Positions 36,901 to 64,000 of a DNA stretch of 64,000 nt are shown here, one piece after another. Below the pieces are notes generated by a model. That model saw nothing but the letters and a program-made list of their open reading frames with translations. It had not been told where the DNA came from and searched no databases. Both the position numbers and the translations under genes were made by a program. Positions within the stretch are counted from its first letter, which is position 1. The number at the start of each line of letters is the position of its first letter. Location: NCBI GenBank assembly GCA_947044365.1, contig OX345636.1, positions 20,190,548-20,254,547 on the forward strand. Direction: 5' to 3'. Source of the stretch: Petrosia ficiformis. Lineage: Eukaryota; Porifera; Demospongiae; Haplosclerida; Petrosiidae.

Positions 36901-39121
36901 CAGTCAGACAATTAAATGAGTGGGTGTTTCTGCTGCCTTACTTTACTGACATTATGGGTTTCTGATATTACTTACATGTTTTGGAGAAGATATGTGTATT
37001 GTGCAAGCTGAAATATGCAATATAGTGTATGTATGTATATTGTATAATCATTCCAGCCTGTATTGGTCTTCCTGGAGTAAAGACAGCCAATATTGCCAGT
37101 TGTGTTTTGCCAATTAATACCTATTCAAAGACTACAAAAGGTAAGTCATCATAATTATTACTCCTTCCTCTTATCACATGTTTTATCAACACTGTAGGGT
37201 TATGCAACACATCACAACTTTCACAGCACTTCAAAGACAAAGTAGCTCATACTTTACTTACTAATTTGAGAAGAGGTATGTGGATGTTGATCCTATCATA
37301 ACATAACAATAGCTGTTGTTCTTAGAACAATAATTATATATTTGTAATTTTAATTAATGTGTTTATGTAATAACAGGAGAATTGAGTAATTGTTTTGAAT
37401 TGTTACCAGTGACTGCTCTCTGATAGCTTGTTTCTATCTTGTGTGTTTGAAAACTAATATCCTTTTACTCTCTGCTCAAGGAACTATTTGTATTTACAAG
37501 TAATGCTTAGTATGTCATGTACATGCCATGCCTACTAATTGAACAAACTTACACAATTGAGTGGTTACTATCGCTAAAGTACGAATATCATTAGTTCCCC
37601 AATGTCAGAAACAAATATGTACATGCCGGTGTACTGTGTAAGAACAGTCTTTGTCTTCCATCATGTATAGTGTTTGTGTTCCATCCCATTATTTAAGTGG
37701 GTGTATAATATGCTGAAGTCATGAATATAATTATTTAAGTGGGTGTATAATAATGCTATCTATTTTATATTTTCAGCATTAGATTTACCAGAATCGGGAA
37801 CAGTACTATGCTTATCACATGATATTAAGGTATAATAAACAGATTATCAATATTTTTAATTTCATAAAACTCTGCATACAACAGCTACAGATAATGTCTC
37901 TGTTAGATGTGACAAGTTTATTGAATCTATCAGAAGTAAACAGAGAATTCTATATGTTAGTTCAAGATTCTGTACTGTGGAAGAAATTGTTCATGAAAAC
38001 ATTTGGTGCTGGTATGTGCAAAACTACACTATAAAGTAATCAACTATTTTTGTCTAGGCCTGTTAGAACTACCAGTTGAAGAAGAAGAGAGTTCATGGAA
38101 GAAGGTTAGCTGTTCAAGTCTATTCTATCTAGTTTATGAACAATTAAATATTGTAATTGTGTATTCAAAACAATAGTATTGCGTTACAAGAGGAAAAATG
38201 TATATCGGCATTTTTCTGTATGTCATGAGTATAATTATGTAATCAAAACGATAATACTAGTAACCTTTCTCTATATATATGAGGAGAAAATGTGCAAGAA
38301 ATATATAATAGGGCCAGAGTTTTTGATAGGTTTTGAAGCTTGGGCCAAATTGGCTCAAAAACAGTTAGTGTGTGTGCCATTGAGAACATATCTTGAGCCA
38401 ATTAACCAAGCTGTTAGTGACAATATAATCATAATTAACTGCGCCACTGGCCCAAAGAGAGAAATGTGCAGTGCTAAGTAAGAAGCTTTTTGGGCCAATG
38501 GTGTGCCATATAAGCTTATCAAAAACACTGATGAGGGCTCTGAATCAGTTTGATATCAGATAATTGATGATTAATCAGTGTCTTGCTGCTAAAGTCATGA
38601 ATATAATTATATAATTGCGTAGAAGAAAACTGTGTCCACCATGTTGCTAAGGTGGAGGGAGTTAGTTCCATGAATTCCAACCATAAGTTAAAGATTTATT
38701 CATAATCTGGAATTCCAAGAATGTGTTAATGTAATTTATGTAAATCATTATAGCATTTATTATAGAATCCCCTTCTTATCTCAAGACAATTTACAAAAGA
38801 TGATACAATTATATACATGATTTGTATATCTTGTAGATATATATCAGCAACTATTACAAACGTAGAGAGATAAGGCAAGTTCCTCCTGAACTACCAATTC
38901 CTATTCCTCCTTTGATGATGGGAGGAAGCTATGATCCATTTGAAAGATACCGCCCCTTTCCTTTTTTACCTCATCACAAGGGAGTATACAGACAAAAACT
39001 AGGATCAAACTATCGTTTCATCCCTTACAACCGTGACCCTGTCTTGAGAGGGCCTCTTGAATATAGAGGGGACATAGAAGTATATCCAATAGGATATATG
39101 GATGATTTTCTTTTTCATTAA
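33904..39121 (+). CDS. FBXO7: F-box only protein 7 (FBXO7), 9 exons, 413 aa
   Basis: Exons: 33904-34010, 34070-34412, 35371-35488, 37057-37140, 37198-37275, 37777-37829, 37885-38011, 38058-38104, 38837-39121; phases are consistent. Residues 1-75 form a ubiquitin-like domain (MEVTVLVNG ... VVSGDTVYILLD). After a low-complexity linker comes the FP/PI31-type dimerisation domain, about 130-245 (YNYTAPFGPMVPVEM resembles the human SHPLCEG region). The F-box is at about 258-303 (LQIMSLLDVTSLLNLSEVNR, VLWKKLF). The Pro-rich C-terminus has MMGGSYDPFERY, like the human IIGGEYDQRP segment shared with the proteasome regulator PI31. Family role: substrate receptor of SCF (SKP1-CUL1) ligase, binds the proteasome and acts in mitophagy (PARK15 in humans). 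Introns 4 and 7 are only 57 and 46 bp, while intron 3 is inflated by a minisatellite. Human FBXO7 is 522 aa; the linker is shorter here. It converges with GTF2H4. Confidence 0.92.
34632..34795 (+). CDS. Possible alternative last exon inside FBXO7 (53 codons plus stop)
   Basis: After an acceptor (GTGACTAG, ending at 34631) an open frame runs to TAG. It begins ALSARMLEDLMLKIDQSASS, continues through TLVALKESSRSLD, and ends VHKFLVNK. Its GC content and codon use look coding, unlike the surrounding intron. FBXO7 exon 2 ends in phase 0 (34412), so joining to this exon keeps frame and would give a ubiquitin-like protein with a helical tail and no F-box. AATAAA occurs near 35143. I do not recognise the sequence. 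It could also be a remnant exon of another gene. Confidence 0.35.
35640..36655. repeat. Minisatellite, 30-bp unit with a 39-bp variant
   Basis: About 32 units of GGAGTGTAGATATCAGTGGA plus TTGTGTATTA, some with an extra 9 bp (CTAATATTA). Both lengths are multiples of three, so 180-200 codon frames stay open on both strands. They are not genes, because they are pure repeat inside FBXO7 intron 3. Confidence 0.95.
38315..38530. mobile_element. hAT-type MITE family A, copy 6 (inverted)
   Basis: Starts CAGAGTTTTTGATAGG and ends CTTATCAAAAACACTG. Flanks AATAGGGC/ATGAGGGC match 6 of 8. FBXO7 intron 8. Confidence 0.76.
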
Positions 39122-39686
39122 TGTTCTTCTGTTTCATCATTATCAATATGAATTATAATCCATCCATTAACTGTCCATTTAATAACCTGTAGATACAAGA
39201 GGAAAAGAAGAAACTTGTGATTACTCTCCATTGTAATATCATGTCATCATTTGATTATGTATACTGTATTATAATACTAATTTCGCTGTAACTCACAGTC
39301 TGTCAGACTATAGTAACCCATCAGCTATGTGGTGATGATTAATCAGGACGAGTCTAAGCAAGCCCCACACTAGCACACTAGAGCTTGCTTGGTCGAGATA
39401 CTGTACATCTTGTATACACACAAAGACTTACTGAAAATTCTGTTGAGAAGATGGCTAATGCTTGCCCCACAATAGCGAGCTATAGTTATTATACTCTTGT
39501 GCAATACCTGTTAGCACTATAATTAGTGAATTGGATTTAGCAATATTTTCATCTAACAATATATATACACTAACTGATCAAAAAATATTGAATTAAAATT
39601 AAAAGAGACTATAGTTTTATTATTACTACTATACAACCATGGCCAAGACTTATACTCAAATGTTTTGATATGAGTACATCCACCTG
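39122..39686. other. Convergent spacer between FBXO7 and GTF2H4
   Basis: No exon seen. It must hold both 3' UTRs and poly(A) sites. An AT-rich stretch near 39590-39620 may serve one of them, but no clean AATAAA was assigned. Confidence 0.5.
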
Positions 39687-57774
<18,088 letters not shown>

Positions 57775-57976
57775 GTTTGTATGAGGATAACCCTGTATTA
57801 TTATTATTATTATTATCCTAGTCGGCCAACGCCCAGCTAGTCAGACACACCCGAAATTTGGGCTACTGTGCGCTGCACCAAAGAGAAGGGTGTGGTGGCA
57901 GTTTTGCAGAGAGTTATCTTGCAAATCAAGAACGTATTTCATTGCCTGCACCTTGTGGTGCAGTTAGACAGCGAAA
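57775..57976. promoter_or_regulatory. Bidirectional promoter region, GTF2H4 / filamin
   Basis: Only 202 bp separate the two start codons. It contains an (ATT)n run (57797-57818) and is otherwise GC-richer than the neighbourhood (GGCCAACGCCCAGCTAGTCA). No TATA box is obvious. Shared control is inferred from the spacing. Confidence 0.7.
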
Positions 57977-60900
57977 ATGACCAAGCGAGTCAATCCAAAA
58001 TGGCAAGAAGTGCAGGAAGAAACTCTCACTAACTGGCTCAACTCCTACCTGAAAGGCCCGTTACAAGACGAAGAAGCCAGACAAGTGACTAATCTTGAAG
58101 AAGATCTCAGCGATGGAGCAGTCCTGATCGAGTTGCTTGATAATTTGAGCTCAACTCTTGGATCCGGGAGTAGAGTAAAGAGGAGATACGATAATCCCAA
58201 AATGAAAGTGCAGATGAGAGAGAATCTTGCCTCATGTTTTGAGTTCATGAAAAAAGAAGATATCAAACTCGTCAATATCGGTGAGGAGAACTGTTATTTA
58301 AAGTAGTACACGGTCAAATTAGCATCCCAGAAGATTACTTTTAAACTGAAGATAAATGCACTTGTGGTGTGTAACCCTCATACATGTAAATGTGAAATGT
58401 AATTGAAACAAACATTCCCAAATATTATTAACAGTAAGACAAAATATAATTATATGTGTGTGTGTATATGCGTCACCCTTCAACAGTAGTGTAAGATACT
58501 GGGGGTACATGTAAAAAAAAACAAACAGTTTTGTGGCTTGAATCATTTACATGAAATAAAATAGGTAAAGCCAGAAAATGACCATAATGACAGAAAGCTT
58601 AGAGCTAGTGCTTGATGTTGTAGCAACCACTACCTCAATTATACTTGATTTCAAAGCAGTGCTTCAACAGCATTAGCCATCAAACAATATGAGTAGTGTT
58701 TCCATGTTTGTTATCAAACATCTTCTTAAAAGGTAACTGGGAGTCATAAAAATTCAAAACTTTATAACCGAAAGGTTTTAGAAAAAGCTTTATCTTTCAT
58801 TTGATCCTTGTATAATTTAAAGTCTGCTGTTAGCTTGTTCAAGTTACCAATGTTCATAGTTTTCTAGAAACTCTGCTAACACAAAGACGCACAAAACAAT
58901 TATAGTGACCGCCTACACTGGCCAGGGAGATTAATTCTCATGATCATTATTAATTTATTTGAACATTTTCCTTGTTTGTTTTCTTAGCTTTTGCAGTCTC
59001 TTGTGAAAAAAAAATAGAAGTAGTTTCTACCTGTTATTATATTCTAGTACTTCATGAGTATTCTTAACATTGCTTGATTGAGCCCCTTGTAAATAGTCTC
59101 GCAAGAGTATGAATCTCATTAAAACAAAGGCGGCATACTTGAACTAATGGTAATATTGCATGTCTCCAGACCCTATCCTTCACAGAAGGTTGGTTCTGGC
59201 TATGCAAGACTACCTTGTAGATATTGAAGTTTGACTGAGTGACAAAAATATGTAAAGTGATTATACGATCGGCGATTCAGTATTATACTCAAAACTTTAT
59301 CCTCAGTTGCAAAATAATTATATATATATAATTATAAAATATTGATCATGTAACATTTTTAAAAACTTTACAGAACTGATGTATATATTTCAGACCCTTT
59401 TAATATGCATTCCTTTATTTTTTTTACTTAAATAGTTTGCATCATTGCAATAGCACTTTTCCTATATTACAGGTCCTGGAGACATTATGGACGGGAATCT
59501 CAAGTTGACTTTGGGACTCATCTGGACACTCATCAGAAGATATCAGATTAGGAGTACAGGTAAAGGTGTGTCTACTAAACAAGCTATGTTGCAATGGTTG
59601 AATACCCTAATCCCTGAAAAGAAGGTGGGTAATTTCACAACAGATTGGAACGATGGACGAGCGCTTTGCACTCTAGTAGATCGATTGCAGCCTGGTTTAT
59701 GTCCAAATCACGAAGTTTTGGACCCAGCAAAGGGTCTGGAAAACTGCGAACTTGGCATGACGCTAGCAAAAGAAAAATTGAGTATTCCTCAGATTCTAAA
59801 ACCAGAGCATTTAAATCATCCTAAAGTTGATGAGATGAGTGTTATGACATACATCTCATACTTTTGTCAGCCAGCTATTGCCAACCTTTTAGAATGGGTG
59901 CAATCCATACTTCCTCATCAAGGCATTACCAATTTTAGTAGCGATTGGAACACAGGTGTTAATTTGGCAGCCCTTGTTGAAGCTATTAGTCCAGGTCTTT
60001 TTCCCGATTGGAACAAGTTGGATCCACACAATGAGATAGAGAATCTAGGGAAAGCAATGAAACTGGCCGAAAATTTCATGGATATCAAGCCAGTGATTAA
60101 ACCTACAGAAATGGCTGAGCCCAAAGTTGATGAGCTTAATGTGGTCACTTATATCTCTCGTTTCAAGCAGGCTAAGCCTGCTCCACTGCCTAGTAGATGT
60201 TTGGTAACTGGTCCAGGTATTATGAAGGCATTTGTTGGAAAAGTGGCTTATTTTAAAGTTGATGCAAGCCGTGGTGGTCTTGGAGAATTGAGTGTGGCGA
60301 TTAAGTCATCCTCTGGAGCTGAAGTAGAAGTAAATGTTTCAGAAAATCGTAAAGGAGTATTCGATATAGCATACACTCCTACCAATCCTGGCAATGCTGA
60401 TATCATTGTGCATTGGGGAGGACTTCATGTCCCAGGTAGCCCTTTTAGCCCTACAGTGATTGATCCAGGTACATTCAAGTTTTACGGCCCACACATTTCT
60501 GAAGGTAAGATCTGTAAAGTTGGACAACTAGTCAAAATGTATGCAGAGGGTGTTGTGGACATTGGTGAATTGGAAGTATTTGTTAAACACGATAATGGTC
60601 GTGATGAGAGCATCCCTATAACACCAAAAGGAGCTCATGAAGCTGAATGCACTTATGTTCCTCGTAAAGCTTGCAAAGAGAATGTTATAGTAAAAGTGAA
60701 TGGTCAACCAATCCCAGAAAGCCCTTACGAGCTATATATAGTTGACCCCAGTCAGTGTAGAGTCACTGCTACTGATCCACCATCTGGTATACCGGTTTGC
60801 ATAGGTAAGCCAGCATTATTCACTGTAACAGCTAGCAAGGCAAGTGCGCATGGTATAGTTGCTGAAGCCAAGTCCAAATCTAAAATTATACCCTTGTCAT

Positions 60901-63900
60901 CAGACTTCCAGAAGGACGGTTCTATTCTTGTAAGGTATACACCCACTGAGTTGGGAAGTCACTCGATCATAGTTACATGTGCAGATGATAACATACATGG
61001 TAGTCCTCTGTCAATATCAGTTGTTGATACACAAAAAGTGACATTTCTGGATTCCATTCCAAAATACTTACAATTTGGAAAGCCTATAGAACTGAACCTT
61101 AGCACAAAGGAAGCTGGAACAGGCCATGCTGAAACCACCTCCTCTAATCCTGGTAATGTTCATTCTACCCTTGAAAAAATTGGAGAAGATATGTATGCAT
61201 TGAAATTGAAGCCTCTTGCTCTAGGTGAATCAGATATTAGTGTATCTTGGGCTGGGTATCCTCTACCAGTTACACCCTTCAAGGTACAAGTGTGCGATGC
61301 TAGTATGTGCAGTGCCTATGGAAAAGGACTCATATCTGGGGTGGGCAAAGTTGAGGAACTGTTTGAATTTACAGTTCAAGCCAAAAATGGAGGAATTGCG
61401 CATCTTGAAGTGAAGCCTTGCGGTCCACGCAGCACATATGCTGCCGATATCAAGGACAGAGAAGATGGAACGTATGAAGTGAGTTTTACTTCTTACGAGG
61501 CAGGTCTCCACAGTATTGAGATCACGTGGGGTGGTGAACAGATTCCTAATAGTCCTTATTCAGTAAAGTTTGTTAAAACAGATGCTGGACAGTTTTCTGC
61601 AAATGGTGACGGCCTCTTTAAATGTACTGCGAAAGAGACTGCCCAGTTTGTTCTGCTTGGACCTGCACCTGGCCTAGTTGACAATGAGATTCTTCAAATA
61701 GCTGTTGAAGGTAATGATCTTCCTTGCCAGGTTGTTCCGACAATTGGTCCTATCAGTGGTGATGCTGATGTCCTAGTCAGTATTGAAGACAATGGAAGTG
61801 GTAATTATGCTGTGAAATATGCTGTGCCAGTTTATGGAGACTACAAGATTAATATCACATGTTCTGGAGAACATATACCCGGCAGCCCTTTTGATGTGTA
61901 TGCATTACCAGCACCCAAAGCTGATAAATGTCATGCATTTGGTGCCGCTATCGATGAACCAAACACACTTGTTAAAGGAAAACCTTTGGAGTTTCGAGTT
62001 GACTCAACGAATGCAGGAACAGGAGGATTAGCTGTGACTGCCTTTGATCCAATGATGAAAGTTGTTCCGTTATATTTAGCAGAAGAACAGGGATCACATA
62101 ACGAGCGTATTCACATCATTAAGATCGACCCAAATTTTCAAGGGAAGTACACTTTTGAGGTAAAGTGGAGTGATGAACATATTCCTGGAAGTCCGTTTAA
62201 GTTTGAAGTTGGTAATCCTGACATGGTTCGAATCGTCAGTATTCCAGACAAAGAATCATTTACTGCAAAAGTGAAAGAGGCTTTTCATGTTGTTGTTGAT
62301 GACAGCAGAGCAGGACCAGGTGAAATTAAAGCTTTTGCCAAGCTACAGAACGGTGTGATTGAGCCATTTGTGCTAAACAAGAAAGGCAAGGAAACGAAGT
62401 GTTCGTATACTCCGCACGAAGCTGGTAGAATAGAGTTACTTCTGACATATTCGGATATGAATATTCTTGAAAGTCCATGGTCTGTTGATATCCTCAATCC
62501 AAAAATGTTCCAAGTAATACCTCCAGAAGGATATGGAAAACAGGGTGAGTACGTTAAGTTCAGAGTCACTGGCGTGAAGAAAAGCAATGCCAAAAATATG
62601 GTGATTCGTGCAGTTCATGAGAACCACAATGCTACAGTTAAGATCGAAATGAAGAAAGATTTAACAGCAATAGCTACATTTACTCCTAAGATGGTTGGTG
62701 TGTACAATGTGGAGGTCATTTGTGCTCAGCAACACATTTCAGGTAGCCCATTTACTGTCTTTGTCGCGAATCCTAATTATGCTAATTTCAAGACAGCCTT
62801 ACCAGCTGTTGTGCCACTTAACCATCCCTACATTGTGGAGATCGACACTTCCAAATGTGGACATGGAGAGCTTGCATTTGTCATAGACCAGTCAGAGGAT
62901 TCCCCATGTCTGGAATGTAGTATTGATGGTAATTCTAATAGTCTTCAAAATGTTGTTCTATCCCCACTTCGAGTTGGAGATTGCAAGTTGAGTTTAAATT
63001 GGGCAAAATTTCCTTTAGCTGGCTCACCTGCAGTTGTTAGTGTGGTCGACACAAGTAAGTGTGTGCTCACATGTCCGAAATTACAGAATAAGAACAATGT
63101 GAAGCAGGACGAGAATATAGATCTCATAGTTGATGTTTCAGAATGTGGTACTTGTGTTCCTGAAATACTTGCAACTGGTCCACAAGCTACCTACACTGCA
63201 TCTATTAAAAATAATGGAAATGGAGTATTCACTGCAAGGTTTTCTCCATGGCAGAGTGGAAAGCATCGTGCCAATGTGAAAATAGGTGGAGTTGAAGTTC
63301 CAAATAGCCCACTGGAGTTCAATGTTTTGAAAGTTATTAACCTTGAACAAATAACAGCTTCGGGAGAAGGATTGAAGGTAGCATTAGCCAATCAACCTCA
63401 ATCAGTGACTATACATGGTATTGACACTGGCTTACTTGAGAGAGGTCAGCTGACCTATGCTATGAGACTCATAGAAGATGACTCGTCCAACCCCCCTGAT
63501 ATTCAGTGTGTTGATAATGGAAGTGGCATATACACACTGACATACACTACACTTGATCCCGGAGATCATAGATTAGAAATTTTATATGAGAATCAACAGA
63601 TAACTGGTAGCCCTTTCATAGTTAGAGTTAGGCCTGAACCAAGAGCTGATAAATGTGTGGCTACAGGCCAGGTTCTTGAACCCGATACCTACCTACTAGT
63701 TAAAGAACAAGCAGAAATCACAGTAGATTCAACAAAAGCTGGGACAGGCAGCTTGAAGGTGACTGGACGGCAACCAGATGGGATGACCTTGCGTGTATTT
63801 GTAAACTTCGAGGACACGGAACAAGGAGAGAAACTTCATCACCTCATATTTGATGCTCCAAAGGTAGGCCTGTACACAATTAGTGTTGAATGGGATTCGT

Positions 63901-64000
63901 GTCCTATTCCAAAGAGCCCGTTTCAGGTACGAGTAATAGATCCTACTCGTTGTTGCATCACTAACGACATTCCAGAAACTATCCAAATTGGCCATTCGAA
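57977..64000 (+). CDS. Filamin with three calponin-homology domains (jitterbug-like), partial
   Basis: Exon 1 57977-58280; exon 2 starts at 59473 and stays open to the window end. That gives 1610 complete residues, and the C-terminus is missing. CH1 is at about residues 12-120 (QEETLTNWLNSYL, GAVLIELLDNLSS, DIMDGNLKLTLGLIWTLI); CH2 about 135-234 (MLQWLNTLIP, FTTDWNDGRALCTLVD); CH3 about 237-336 (LLEWVQSILP, FSSDWNTGVNLAALVEAI). Thirteen complete filamin-type Ig repeats follow from about residue 343, each closing with a G/N-S-P-F/Y type turn such as VPGSPF, IPNSPY, IPGSPF or IPKSPF, and a fourteenth begins. Ordinary filamins have two CH domains; the Drosophila jitterbug filamin has three. Family role: actin cross-linking and mechanical scaffolding under the membrane. 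A 4.5-kb unbroken coding exon is striking next to the finely split neighbours. Whether a C-terminal dimerisation repeat exists cannot be seen. Confidence 0.93.
58560..58900. repeat. Interspersed repeat family C, copy 5 (inverted)
   Basis: Reverse-complement match to family C: CAGAAAGCTTAGAGC at the left, AGAAAAAGCTTTATCTTTC and CAAGTTACCAATGTTCA further right. Confidence 0.65.
59091..59213. mobile_element. Short inverted-repeat element related to 56448-57005
   Basis: Ends TAGTCTCGCAAGAG and GGCTATGCAAGACTA. These match the outer ends of the larger element at 56448-57005, so it is probably an internally deleted relative. Confidence 0.55.

Larger units (their letters stand above)
58281..59472. 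other. Filamin intron 1
   Basis: It carries an inverted family C repeat (58560-58900) and a 123-bp inverted-repeat element (59091-59213). Otherwise no coding signal was seen. Confidence 0.7.

Noticed and set aside
60752..63995. Minus-strand frames of 60-100 codons opposite the filamin exon
   Set aside because: They are shadows of a strongly coding plus-strand exon; none has a recognisable motif.

Overview
This is a gene-bearing stretch of an AT-rich animal nuclear genome. All genes are split by GT-AG introns, some as short as 46-57 bp, and there is no operon or bacterial signal. The gene set includes a filamin with three calponin-homology domains, a combination known from invertebrate jitterbug-type filamins. 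Together with the repeat style this suggests an early-branching animal, most likely a sponge. That placement is inference; no species can be named from the sequence alone.

Layout, left to right. 1-3042 is repeat-rich, with a retroelement fragment and an hAT-type miniature element. 3043-3543 is the last exon of an unrecognised + strand gene. 4104-17870 (+) is TMBIM6 (Bax inhibitor-1), 8 exons, 233 aa. 18549-30256 (-) is RNF32, 8 exons, 320 aa, with two RING fingers and an IQ motif. 30527-33628 (+) is a ZFAND5/6-type A20/AN1 protein, 3 exons, 166 aa. 33904-39121 (+) is FBXO7, 9 exons, 413 aa. 39687-57774 (-) is GTF2H4 (TFIIH p52), 16 exons, 454 aa. 57977 to the window end (+) is the three-CH filamin, with 1610 residues visible and the C-terminus outside the window. 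I rebuilt the exon chains by eye from splice sites, reading phase and remembered family sequence; no alignment was run.

Two gene pairs are divergent with short shared promoters: RNF32/ZFAND (270 bp) and GTF2H4/filamin (202 bp). Two pairs are convergent: TMBIM6/RNF32 and FBXO7/GTF2H4. The genes are unrelated housekeeping functions (ER calcium and stress, ubiquitin, transcription and repair, cytoskeleton). I see no pathway cluster.

Much of the rest is short inverted-repeat elements. Several have clear 8-bp target duplications, which marks them as hAT-type MITEs: one family is present seven times, one element sits nested in another with an exact duplication, and one has its unoccupied paralogous site nearby. 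There are also tRNA-headed SINEs, fold-back elements, a TA-flanked element, and many mini- and microsatellites. Two tandem arrays appear to have grown out of exon edges: the 5' splice site of GTF2H4 exon 5, and the 3' coding end of RNF32. I found no convincing new multi-gene system. The most unusual things are these exon-edge arrays, the three-CH filamin, the MITE load, and a possible alternative last exon inside FBXO7.
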